Positions 1 through 5,275 of a stretch of 5,275 nucleotides of DNA are shown here, piece by piece. Location: contig JAGQQP010000332.1 of assembly GCA_020426085.1 (NCBI GenBank), positions 1-5,275 on the forward strand, written 5' to 3'. Position 1 is the first letter of the stretch, and every line of letters begins with the position of its first letter. The notes beneath the pieces are model-generated. The model saw nothing but the letters and a program-made list of their open reading frames with translations. It was not told the DNA's origin and made no database searches. The stretch comes from Planctomycetaceae bacterium. GTDB taxonomy: Bacteria > Planctomycetota > Planctomycetia > Planctomycetales > Planctomycetaceae. The position numbers and the translations under genes are program-made.

Positions 1-99
1 ATTTACCCGCCTCAACCGAACGGACTCTGGCGACATGTGGGCCGTAATGCACCCAAGTATCTGACTTCGACTTCCGAAGACCGCTACCGTCGCGGCGTC

Positions 100-102
100 T
101 AA
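100..102 (+). other. Premature in-frame TAA in the DUF1553 gene
   Basis: The codon sequence around it reads CGT CGC GGC GTC TAA GTC ATC TGG CGG. DUF1553 homologues have a tyrosine here, so one base at position 102 (C or T to A) is enough to create the stop. Recoding of TAA is unlikely because TAA also ends this gene (544-546) and the small basic protein gene (4857-4859). Confidence 0.85.
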
Positions 103-536
103 GTCATCTGGCGGCGCAGTGCCCCCTATCCGAGCTTCACCAATTTCGATGCGCCTGACCGGGGTGCCTGTGTGATCAATCGTTCGCGCACGAATACGCC
201 GCTGCAGGCACTGACACTGTTGAATGATCCCGCTTACGTGGAGATCGGCGTCGGTCTTGCGAAACGTCTGGCAACCCGTGGTCTGAATTCTGAGATGACT
301 GATCGCGAACGCATCGCGTATGCGTTTCGGCTATGTGTCGCCCGCGAAGCGAAGCCTGTGGAAATCGATCATTTAACCAGAGTTTTCGAACAGGAACTGA
401 AATATTTCCAGGATCATCCTCAGGCAGCTCAGAAGCTGATTGCAGCGGACGACCGACCGGAAGGGGTCGGTGCCTCACGCATGGCAGCCTGGCTGTATGT
501 TGCCAACATCCTGTTGAATTTAGATGAAACCATCAC

Positions 537-543
537 AAAGGGA
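537..543 (+). promoter_or_regulatory. Ribosome binding site of the DUF1501 gene
   Basis: AAAGGGA lies 5 bases before ATG 549. It sits within the last codons of the DUF1553 gene, abutting its stop, which supports translational linkage of the two genes. Confidence 0.55.
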
Positions 544-548
544 TAATC

Positions 549-1973
549 ATGAACGCGCATCTGCAACAACTGTTGAATTATACCCGACGTGAATTTTTCC
601 AGCGGGCCGGCATGGGGGTTGGAGGCGCAGCGCTCACCACGCTGCTGGCCAACGACTTGCAGGCGGCACTCCCCACAGCCGCCAACCCGATGGCGGCCCG
701 CAAATCACATTTCGCCCCCAAAGCCAAAAATGTGATCTTCCTGCACATGGTCGGCGCACCATCGCATCTCGACTTATATGATGCCAAACCGAAACTGCAG
801 GAACTGGACGGCGAACTCGTTCCCGATAAACTCTGGGAAGGACTGCGGCTGGCATTCATTCGCGAACAGCCCAAACTGATGGGCAGCCCGTTCGCGTTCC
901 GTCAGCAGGGAGAAGCCGGCCTCCCGATCTCGGAACTCATGCCTCACCTGGGCTCGGTTTCCGATGAACTCTGCATGATTCACTCCCTGAAAACCGATCA
1001 CTTCAATCACGCGCCCGCCCAGCTTTTTTTCCAGACCGGCTTCTCGCGCTTCGGACGCCCTTCTCTGGGCTCGTGGGTTAACTATGGTCTGGGATCGGAA
1101 AACAGCAACCTGCCCGGCTTTGTCGTTTTGATTACCGGCAACGTCGCAGGCGCCGGCAACAGCCTGTGGGGCAGCGGCTTTCTGCCCAGCATTTATCAGG
1201 GGGTCGAATTTCGTTCGTCCGGCGATCCCGTTCTGTTTCTCTCCAATCCCAAAGGCATGACCGGCGAAGACCGCAGGCGAATTATCGACAGCGTGAATCA
1301 TCTCAATCAGGTCCAACTGGCCGACGTGGGAGATCCGGAAATTGCCACACGCATCAATCAGTATGAGATGGCCTATCGCATGCAGTCGGCTGTGCCCGAA
1401 CTGATGGATATCTCCAACGAACCCAAACACATACATGAGCAATATGGAACACAGCCCGGTAAAGCCAGCTTCGCCAATAACTGCCTGCTGGCACGACGAC
1501 TGGTGGAACGGGGCGTACGGTTCGTGCAACTGTTCGACCAGGGCTGGGATCATCATGGCAGTATCGTCAAAAGCCTGAAGAATAAATGTCGGCAGGTCGA
1601 TCAACCGATCGCCGCACTCATCAGCGATCTAAGGCAGCGCGGCCTGCTGGATGACACACTGGTCGTCTGGGGCGCGGAGTTCGGTCGGACTCCCATGGTG
1701 CAGGGAGATCGGAAGGCCCCCGGCCGAGATCACCACAAAGATGCCTACACGGTCTGGATGGCAGGTGGCGGCGTCAAACGCGGATTCGCCTACGGCAAGA
1801 CCGACGACATCGGTTTCAATGTGGCGGAAAACCCGATGCACGTCAACGATTTTCACGCGACGCTGCTGCATCTGCTGGGTATGGACCACGAACGGCTGAC
1901 ATTCAAATTCCAGGGACTCGATATGCGGGTCACGGGAGTTGCCGGCAACGTGGTACCAGACATCATCGCCTGA
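549..1973 (+). CDS. DUF1501 domain-containing protein, Tat-exported
   Basis: This 474-residue protein matches the planctomycete DUF1501 family over its full length; the family has an alkaline phosphatase/sulfatase-like fold. The N-terminus carries a twin-arginine signal: TRREFFQ with R13-R14, then a small hydrophobic stretch (about 21-34), so export by Tat is likely. Family motifs in order: [10 protein letters not shown] (69-78), NHAPAQ (153-158), the [16 protein letters not shown] block (about 169-184), WDHHG (333-337), [10 protein letters not shown] (374-383), GRDHH (392-396), AGGG (405-408) and [15 protein letters not shown] (433-447). The Asp/His-rich motifs are plausible metal ligands by analogy to the fold; no substrate is known. 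ATG 549 is chosen because it directly precedes the Tat signal and has a ribosome binding site. The gene starts 2 bases after the DUF1553 stop, so the two form an operon. Such proteins are often paired with DUF1549/DUF1553 partners. No defect is seen in this gene. Confidence 0.93.
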   Translation: MNAHLQQLLNYTRREFFQRAGMGVGGAALTTLLANDLQAALPTAANPMAARKSHFAPKAKNVIFLHMVGAPSHLDLYDAKPKLQELDGELVPDKLWEGLRLAFIREQPKLMGSPFAFRQQGEAGLPISELMPHLGSVSDELCMIHSLKTDHFNHAPAQLFFQTGFSRFGRPSLGSWVNYGLGSENSNLPGFVVLITGNVAGAGNSLWGSGFLPSIYQGVEFRSSGDPVLFLSNPKGMTGEDRRRIIDSVNHLNQVQLADVGDPEIATRINQYEMAYRMQSAVPELMDISNEPKHIHEQYGTQPGKASFANNCLLARRLVERGVRFVQLFDQGWDHHGSIVKSLKNKCRQVDQPIAALISDLRQRGLLDDTLVVWGAEFGRTPMVQGDRKAPGRDHHKDAYTVWMAGGGVKRGFAYGKTDDIGFNVAENPMHVNDFHATLLHLLGMDHERLTFKFQGLDMRVTGVAGNVVPDIIA

Positions 1974-1988
1974 GACACGGGCATCCGC

Positions 1989-2444
1989 TCAGTCGTCGGC
2001 CCGCAGCATCGGTTGAATTTCGGTCACGAAGTCGTTCGCATCGGTGAAATTGCGATAGACCGAGGCAAACCGCACGAACGCGACCTGATCGACGTCCTTT
2101 AAGACAGTGGAAACCCGTTCGCCGATAAAACGCGAGGGAACTTCACGGTCGAAGTTTTCGTAGATTTCTGCTTCGATCTGCGCGACGATCGATTCGATCT
2201 GATCGGGGCTCACCGGTCGTTTATAGCAGGCCGTTTCAATCCCGGTGACCATTTTCATGCGATCAAAGGGAACCCGTGCGCCATCTTTTTTGACGACTTT
2301 GAGAGGTGACTCTTCGATTTTTTCGTAAGTCGTATAGCGTTTTCCGCAGGCCAGACACTCTCGTCGTCGGCGCACACTGAAAGGTTGACTCAAACGTGAA
2401 TCAATTACTTTCGTCTCACCATCACGACAAAAAGGGCACATCAT
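1989..2444 (-). CDS. nrdR: Transcriptional repressor NrdR
   Basis: NrdR represses ribonucleotide reductase operons by binding NrdR boxes, sensing ATP/dATP through its ATP-cone. The 151-residue product has the usual family length. It begins MMCPFC; the zinc ribbon uses C3, C6, C30 and C33 (CPFC and [12 protein letters not shown]), with the family signatures KVIDSR (12-17) and VRRRREC (24-30). The ATP-cone follows from about residue 47, with [28 protein letters not shown] and the C-terminal block [14 protein letters not shown] place the start at the first of two tandem ATGs (2442-2444) because NrdR proteins start at the zinc ribbon. An AGGAG at 2456-2460 lies 11 bases upstream, slightly far. 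A longer reading from GTG 2489 would add 15 residues with no family counterpart. No nrd gene or obvious NrdR box pair is in view. It is convergent with the DUF1501 gene, with only 15 bases between the stops. Confidence 0.97.
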   Translation of the reverse strand: MMCPFCRDGETKVIDSRLSQPFSVRRRRECLACGKRYTTYEKIEESPLKVVKKDGARVPFDRMKMVTGIETACYKRPVSPDQIESIVAQIEAEIYENFDREVPSRFIGERVSTVLKDVDQVAFVRFASVYRNFTDANDFVTEIQPMLRADD

Positions 2445-2626
2445 AAACGACGCGACTCCTGTACTGAACCAGCAGAAGGGCCTCTTCACATTCAGAGAGT
2501 TTCTGCAGACTGATGTTTAAAAATAGCATGATCGAAACTGTGGCACCAGTCTATTGTTCCGAAATCCGCAATTTTTATCGCTTTACGACGCGTGGACAGA
2601 AGACGCGAATTTCAGTGTTCCGGCAT
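2445..2626. other. Intergenic region upstream of nrdR
   Basis: 182 bases between the small membrane protein stop and nrdR. It should carry the nrdR promoter on the minus strand, but I see no convincing -35/-10 pair. A weak 5-bp inverted repeat (CGCGT 2589-2593 with ACGCG 2603-2607) is the only structure and lacks a T run. Confidence 0.6.
2456..2460 (-). promoter_or_regulatory. Ribosome binding site of nrdR
   Basis: AGGAG on the minus strand, 11 bases before the first ATG (2442-2444) and 14 before the second. It favours the tandem-ATG start over GTG 2489, which lies upstream of it. Confidence 0.5.
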
Positions 2627-2809
2627 CTATTCCACGGGACGATCCAGAATTTCCTGATGGGCCTCGGCTTCATTCACGTCGGCTTTCAGATCATTGAGCG
2701 TATCCCGCAACTCGGCTTTGACGCCGAAGGAAACGAACGCAAGCACCGCCAGAAACGCTAACCCGCTGATCAACAGCAGCAAGATCCAGATGGTCATCCA
2801 AAAATACAT
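2627..2809 (-). CDS. Small one-helix membrane protein, putative symporter accessory protein
   Basis: The 60-residue protein has one strongly hydrophobic segment (about residues 4-30, WMTIWILLLLISGLAFLAVL onward), then a charged, probably helical tail rich in Glu, Asp and Lys (31-60). There is no cleavable-signal look, so it is likely a single-pass inner-membrane protein with a short soluble tail. It starts 10 bases after the symporter stop, with a good ribosome binding site (GAGGTG) in that gap, so the two are almost surely co-transcribed and translationally coupled. Small membrane proteins downstream of SSS or NSS symporters are known in several bacteria as small accessory subunits; assigning that role here is inference from position and shape, not from a recognised motif. 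The next gene, nrdR, is 182 bases further on and is probably transcribed on its own. Confidence 0.75.
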   Translation of the reverse strand: MYFWMTIWILLLLISGLAFLAVLAFVSFGVKAELRDTLNDLKADVNEAEAHQEILDRPVE

Positions 2810-2810
2810 G

Positions 2811-2820
2811 TTTCACCTCT
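2811..2820 (-). promoter_or_regulatory. Ribosome binding site of the small membrane protein
   Basis: The minus strand reads GAGGTG 4 bases before ATG 2809. It touches the symporter stop codon, so ribosomes finishing the symporter could reinitiate here. Confidence 0.6.
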
Positions 2821-4355
2821 CATACATCGGCGACAGGATTGAGCGGAGTTTCGTTCGTCCTACGAGGCTGATCCGGAAGCAGCAGCGAACCCAGCACATA
2901 CACAACCGCGGAAAAGGTAAACGTAATCAACGTCAGGTGGGTGCCATTGAGGTTTGATGAAAACCAGCCATTGATCCTTTCGACACACGGCCCCATGGCT
3001 GACAGCCCCAGCAGGCCGCCCAGAATCGCCGCCAGCGCTCCGGCCCGGCTTCCCCGTGACCAGTACAGACCACCGACCACCGTAGGAATCGCTCCTGCCA
3101 GATAAACGGTACCTGTCACCGCCAGGTAACCCCATAAATCACTGCTGACTTCATACCACAGACCCCAGATCAGCAGCATCGCCCCAATCACAAAGATGGC
3201 AATGCGGGTCACTAGAATTCGCGCTCGCTGACTCATTGGCCCGGCGAGGGGAGCGACAATATCCTGTGTAATCACACCACTCCAGCACAGCAGGTAACTG
3301 TCGTGCGTCGACATGAACGCAGCGATCATGCCTGCTGTCACCAGTCCCAGTAAACCGGTGGGCACCACTTTGGCCAGAAACAGAGGCATTGCCGACAGGG
3401 AAGTAATCGAACTGTTATGTTCCACCGCGTGATTGAACTCAGCGAATAACTCCGGTTGAGAGGCGAAGAAGGCAAACGTGCCAATTCCCCAGAAGACCGG
3501 CAGAGCCCGACGTGCCAGAAAGGAGATCGAACTCAACGTATACAGTCTCTGCGCAACCCGGGCACTCTGGCAGGAGAGTGTCCGCGCCGCGCTGGTGGGC
3601 CACAACATGGCGGCGGAGCCGATCACAACGGTCATCTGAATGATCTGCAGCCAGCCGATCCCCCCCCCTTTTCCAGACGGGTTCTCCGAACTGGTAGGAT
3701 CGAAGTACCCGTTCTGTTCGGTCACAATCGCAGAAAAGCCGTCCCAGCCAATCGACCAGAAAACGACCGCCGTCACAATCACCATGCCGGTTCCCAGGAT
3801 CAGAAACTGGATCAGGTCGGTAATCACCACCGAGACCATGCCTCCCAGTACGGTATAAAACAGAACCAGCAGCAGCAGTCCGGTCATGATTAATTTGAGA
3901 TACATCTCATCCTGCAACCCGGAGATGGCTGTCAGAAACTGGGACCCTGCTTTCAGAAACAGACCCATATTGAGGACGCCGGAAACCACCATCACACTCG
4001 CCCCGACCACGCGGACTTTTTGTGAATAGCGTTTTTCGTAATATTCGGGGATCGTCATGATCGAGGAATCCCGCAGTCGATAGACGACAAAACCGGTCAA
4101 ACCGATCACCAGTACCGCCCCCGCTTCCAGGAAAGCCAGGTACAGCGACGCGTACTGCTGCATAAAGCCGAGTTCCGCCATATACATGACGGTGACCAGG
4201 CCGAGTTCGGTCCCTGTCATGGTCGCCAGAGCGAGTCGGATCCGCAGTTTACGGCCGGCGACCAGATAATCAGATAAATTTCCGACGTAACGATTGGCCC
4301 ACAAACCAATTACGATCGATGACAGCAGGTAGCAGACGACGATCGACCAGTCCAA
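2820..4355 (-). CDS. Sodium:solute symporter (SSS/SLC5 family)
   Basis: A polytopic inner-membrane transporter, 511 residues from the TTG start shown, with about 13 hydrophobic segments as in the SSS family. Recognisable parts: TM1 (about 3-20) followed by the loop NLSDYLVAGRKL (26-37), the usual SSS sequence after TM1; TM2 from about 42; MTIPEYYEKRYS (100-111), the conserved TM3-TM4 loop; and AGMIAAFMSTHDS (341-353), corresponding to the TM8 region that supplies sodium ligands in characterised members (S349 and T350 are candidates). Substrate cannot be told from sequence; sugar, amino acid and organic-acid carriers all occur in the family. The start is uncertain. No ATG or GTG exists between the upstream in-frame TGA and TTG 4355. 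The frame upstream encodes ISLYDTNFTLL, typical of SSS N-termini, so translation may start at ATT 4385 (521 residues). The gene is first in a unit with the small membrane protein. A run of nine G encodes GGG at 230-232. Confidence 0.9.
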   Translation of the reverse strand: MDWSIVVCYLLSSIVIGLWANRYVGNLSDYLVAGRKLRIRLALATMTGTELGLVTVMYMAELGFMQQYASLYLAFLEAGAVLVIGLTGFVVYRLRDSSIMTIPEYYEKRYSQKVRVVGASVMVVSGVLNMGLFLKAGSQFLTAISGLQDEMYLKLIMTGLLLLVLFYTVLGGMVSVVITDLIQFLILGTGMVIVTAVVFWSIGWDGFSAIVTEQNGYFDPTSSENPSGKGGGIGWLQIIQMTVVIGSAAMLWPTSAARTLSCQSARVAQRLYTLSSISFLARRALPVFWGIGTFAFFASQPELFAEFNHAVEHNSSITSLSAMPLFLAKVVPTGLLGLVTAGMIAAFMSTHDSYLLCWSGVITQDIVAPLAGPMSQRARILVTRIAIFVIGAMLLIWGLWYEVSSDLWGYLAVTGTVYLAGAIPTVVGGLYWSRGSRAGALAAILGGLLGLSAMGPCVERINGWFSSNLNGTHLTLITFTFSAVVYVLGSLLLPDQPRRTNETPLNPVADV

Positions 4356-4382
4356 CAGGGTGAAATTTGTATCGTAAAGAGA

Positions 4383-4399
4383 AATGGCGGGACCCCCTC
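4383..4399 (-). promoter_or_regulatory. Candidate true start region of the symporter: GAGGGGG plus ATT codon
   Basis: On the minus strand GAGGGGG (4399-4393) is followed after 7 bases by ATT (4385-4383), in frame with the symporter. From there the protein reads SLYDTNFTLLDWSIVV, which gives the short segment before TM1 expected in this family. TTG 4355 and CTG 4358 have no ribosome binding site nearby. ATT is a rare but documented start codon; alternatively it is a mutated or miscalled ATG. Confidence 0.45.
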
Positions 4400-4417
4400 G
4401 ACTCTCGTTTGAGCGAC

Positions 4418-4432
4418 GAAAATCGGATTTTC
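4418..4432. promoter_or_regulatory. Perfect 7-1-7 palindrome, candidate operator
   Basis: GAAAATC-G-GATTTTC reads the same on both strands apart from the centre base. It lies 33 bases upstream of the ATT candidate start and within the divergent intergenic region, a position fit for a dimeric regulator of the symporter. No regulator gene is nearby and the binding protein is unknown. Confidence 0.4.
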
Positions 4433-4454
4433 ACGAAAAACAGCGGAAAGGAAT

Positions 4455-4495
4455 CATTTACCAGCGGTTGCAATCAATGAGCATTCCATTTACCA
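4455..4495. repeat. Direct repeat CATTTACCA, two copies 32 bases apart
   Basis: Copies are at 4455-4463 and 4487-4495. A related inverted copy, GTAAATGG (reverse complement CCATTTAC), is at 4610-4617, just upstream of the small basic protein gene. Spacing is about three helical turns for the direct pair. Could be regulator sites, or chance in an AT-richer region. Confidence 0.35.
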
Positions 4496-4590
4496 TATGT
4501 CGCTTCGCAAATCGTCACGGGTCTCGAAATCCGTTTGACCAGCCCGCTGAACACAGCGCTTCTTGCGAAAGATACACCACTATGCCAGTT

Positions 4591-4596
4591 TTGACA
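4591..4596 (+). promoter_or_regulatory. TTGACA, possible -35 element
   Basis: A consensus -35 hexamer 60 bases upstream of GTG 4656. The sequence 16-18 bases downstream (around 4613-4620) is a poor -10 match; TAGTAA and TAAATG are nearer than usual. It is suggestive only. Confidence 0.25.
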
Positions 4597-4643
4597 GTCA
4601 ATTTCCATAGTAAATGGCTGTCTTCGAAATAACATCTAACAAA

Positions 4644-4647
4644 GGGG
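4644..4647 (+). promoter_or_regulatory. Ribosome binding site deciding the small basic protein start
   Basis: GGGG within AAAGGGGA lies 8 bases before GTG 4656. ATG 4614 has no comparable site, so this decides for the GTG start. Confidence 0.65.
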
Positions 4648-4655
4648 ATGACACC

Positions 4656-4859
4656 GTGTCACTCGACAAAAGTTTAAAGAGCAAAAGTACGCTGGTCCGT
4701 GCACGTAACGTGTTAAAGCGGGCGGAACGTATCGAAAAGTTGAAATTCGAAGACCGCTGGGTCGATGGCCAGGGTGCCCTCGGTTTACCCAAAGTACGCG
4801 TCGAAAAGATTTCGATTGGTAAGAAGAAGAAAAAGAAGAAAGACGACTACGAAGATTAA
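4656..4859 (+). CDS. PVC-superphylum small basic protein (TIGR04137-like signature protein)
   Basis: From GTG 4656 the product has 67 residues and begins MSLDKSLKSKSTLVRARNVL, followed by KRAERIEKLKFEDRW and GLPKVRVEK. This matches the small basic protein family found across Planctomycetes, Verrucomicrobia, Lentisphaerae and Chlamydiae, which is regarded as a signature of the PVC superphylum. Its function is not established; high basicity suggests a nucleic-acid or ribosome-related housekeeping role. Here the N-terminal half looks helical and basic, and the C-terminus ends in seven lysines followed by an acidic DDYED tail. Some in-frame annotations would start at ATG 4614, adding 14 residues; I reject that because family members start at MSLD and the ribosome binding site fits the GTG. 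It is transcribed on its own, with a hairpin about 20 bases after the stop. Confidence 0.92.
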   Translation: MSLDKSLKSKSTLVRARNVLKRAERIEKLKFEDRWVDGQGALGLPKVRVEKISIGKKKKKKKDDYED

Positions 4860-4878
4860 TCGTCTGTCTCTGTAGGGG

Positions 4879-4913
4879 GGAGGAGAGCACTCGTCTTGAT
4901 CAGACTCTCCTCC
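4879..4913 (+). terminator. Hairpin after the small basic protein gene, probable terminator
   Basis: GGAGGAGAG (4879-4887) pairs perfectly with CTCTCCTCC (4905-4913), a 9-bp GC-rich stem. The 17-base loop contains a smaller possible TCT/AGA stem (4894-4896 with 4902-4904). What follows is pyrimidine-rich (CAGTTCCCCTGTTCTT) but has no clean T run, so it is an imperfect intrinsic terminator. It lies between the small basic protein stop (4859) and the GH3 start (4963), which fits separating the two units. Confidence 0.5.
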
Positions 4914-4950
4914 GCAGTTCCCCTGTTCTTAAGCGCAGCAATCATCGACC

Positions 4951-4956
4951 GGGGAG
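4951..4956 (+). promoter_or_regulatory. Ribosome binding site of the GH3-family gene
   Basis: GGGGAG lies 6 bases before ATG 4963, supporting that start. Confidence 0.55.
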
Positions 4957-4962
4957 CAAGGA

Positions 4963-5275
4963 ATGCGTGCCCTGAATCTGCTACGGGCTGCCGGCGGCAC
5001 TTTCACACGACGACGCTATCGCCGCGCCGCGCATTCGTTTCTTGCCCAGACCTCACGCTGCCGCGAAGTCCAGCAGCAGACACTGCAGCGCATCCTGCAG
5101 TTGAACGCAGACAGTGATTTCAGCCGCGAGTGGAAGCTGGATGGCTCCTGTACCATCGAAGATTTCCAGGCTCGCTTTCCCGTCTCCGATTACGAACGCT
5201 TTCGCCCCTGGATTGACCGCGTCAAAAATGGTGAAACGACCGCGCTGCTGGGAGCCGCCAACCGACTGCTGATGT
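4963..5275 (+). CDS. GH3 (auxin-responsive GH3-like) family protein, N-terminal part, cut by the window end
   Basis: An open frame runs from ATG 4963 to the window edge without a stop (104 codons plus one base); full-length members are about 500-600 residues. After a basic start (TFTRRRYRRAAHSF), the sequence shows TLQRILQLNADSDFSREW (40-57) and the block FQARFPVSDYERFRPWIDRV (68-87) followed by KNGETTALL. This pattern of an ILxxNxxTxFxR-like segment, then FPVxxYExxxPxIxRVxxGE, is the N-terminal signature of GH3 proteins, members of the acyl-adenylate-forming superfamily that in plants conjugate amino acids to auxin or jasmonate. In bacteria the substrates are mostly unknown. The adenylation motifs lie beyond the window. 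The ribosome binding site GGGGAG supports the ATG. It follows the small basic protein gene and its hairpin by about 50 bases, so it probably has its own promoter. Confidence 0.82.
   Translation, partial: MRALNLLRAAGGTFTRRRYRRAAHSFLAQTSRCREVQQQTLQRILQLNADSDFSREWKLDGSCTIEDFQARFPVSDYERFRPWIDRVKNGETTALLGAANRLLM

Larger units (their letters stand above)
1..546 (+). pseudogene. DUF1553 (PSD1-type) protein, C-terminal part, interrupted by an in-frame TAA
   Basis: Frame 1 is open from the window edge to a TAA at 544-546, except for one TAA at 100-102. Both sides of that stop belong to the same family. Before it I read YPPQPNGLW and SEDRYRRGV. After it I read VIWRRSAPYPSF, FDAPDRGACV, then NRSRTNTPLQALTLLNDPAYVE, and the tail ends in [14 protein letters not shown]. 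These are the hallmark C-terminal motifs of planctomycete DUF1553 proteins, usually fused to DUF1549 and often to a cytochrome c-like domain; those parts would lie upstream. The family has tyrosine where the stop sits (RRG-hydrophobic-Y), so a TAC-to-TAA change explains it. An intact remnant could restart at GTG 172, but that would lack the fold's start and has no convincing ribosome binding site. The family's role is poorly defined (exported, linked to DUF1501). It may be a real nonsense mutation or a sequencing/assembly error; I cannot tell which. Confidence 0.85.
4386..4655. other. Divergent intergenic region
   Basis: These 270 bases separate the symporter (minus) from the small basic protein gene (plus) and should hold both promoters. 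It holds the 15-base palindrome (4418-4432), the CATTTACCA repeats, and a perfect TTGACA (4591-4596) on the plus strand. No -10 box at the usual 16-18 base spacing follows that TTGACA, so I do not call a complete promoter. Short open frames here lack coding features. Confidence 0.7.

Noticed and set aside
774..1604. 276-codon open frame on the minus strand inside the DUF1501 gene
   Set aside because: It lies fully antisense to a gene with clear family motifs, has no recognisable domain, and is a typical by-product of the codon usage on the opposite strand.
2445..2489. Longer NrdR starting at GTG 2489
   Set aside because: NrdR proteins begin directly at the zinc ribbon; the extra 15 residues have no counterpart and the ribosome binding site lies downstream of that GTG.
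2589..2607. Inverted repeat CGCGT/ACGCG as a terminator of the symporter unit
   Set aside because: Only 5 bp with a 9-base loop and no following T run; too weak to call.
2513..2761. 82-codon plus-strand open frame opposite the small membrane protein
   Set aside because: No family features or binding site; it overlaps the better-supported minus-strand gene.
3456..3893. 145-codon open frame on the plus strand inside the symporter
   Set aside because: Antisense to conserved symporter sequence; its product is low in hydrophobic content, repetitive and unlike any family I know.
4614..4655. Upstream ATG start for the small basic protein
   Set aside because: It adds 14 residues not seen in the family and has no ribosome binding site, whereas GTG 4656 has one 8 bases upstream and begins the family's MSLD start.
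4896..5117. 73-codon plus-strand open frame overlapping the GH3 gene
   Set aside because: It is in another frame from the GH3 reading, which has family motifs and a binding site; this one has neither.

Overview
The window looks like part of a Planctomycetota chromosome (PVC superphylum), probably in or near the Planctomycetaceae/Gimesia-Rubinisphaera range; the genus is a guess. Two things support this. A DUF1553 (PSD1-type) tail is followed almost directly by a Tat-exported DUF1501 protein, a pairing typical of planctomycetes. There is also a ~67-residue basic protein that I recognise as the PVC-superphylum signature family (TIGR04137-like).

Layout. (1) Positions 1-546, plus strand: the C-terminal part of a DUF1553 gene, with an in-frame TAA at 100-102 where the family has a conserved tyrosine. 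(2) 549-1973, plus: an intact DUF1501 gene, probably co-transcribed with the first. (3) 1989-2444, minus, tail to tail with DUF1501 across only 15 bases: nrdR, the ribonucleotide reductase repressor. (4) 2627-2809 and 2820-4355, minus: a two-gene unit with a sodium:solute symporter first and a 60-residue one-helix membrane protein second. The symporter lacks a good ATG start. The best-placed start codon is an ATT at 4383-4385, so translation may begin there, or an ATG may have been lost. (5) 4386-4655: a divergent intergenic region with a perfect 7-1-7 palindrome and repeated CATTTACCA motifs. (6) 4656-4859, plus: the PVC small basic protein, starting at GTG, followed by a hairpin at 4879-4913. 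(7) 4963 to the window end, plus: the N-terminal part of a GH3-family (auxin-responsive GH3-like) protein, cut by the window edge.

How the genes relate. The first two genes form one functional unit (exported planctomycete proteins of poorly known role). The symporter and its small neighbour form another. nrdR, the small basic protein and GH3 are independent housekeeping or metabolic genes. I see no mobile element, CRISPR array, tRNA or rRNA, and no clear new multi-gene system. The most notable items are the two single-base lesions (nonsense TAA in DUF1553; ATT in place of ATG in the symporter), both explicable as C-to-A changes on the plus strand, and the symporter/small-protein pair.
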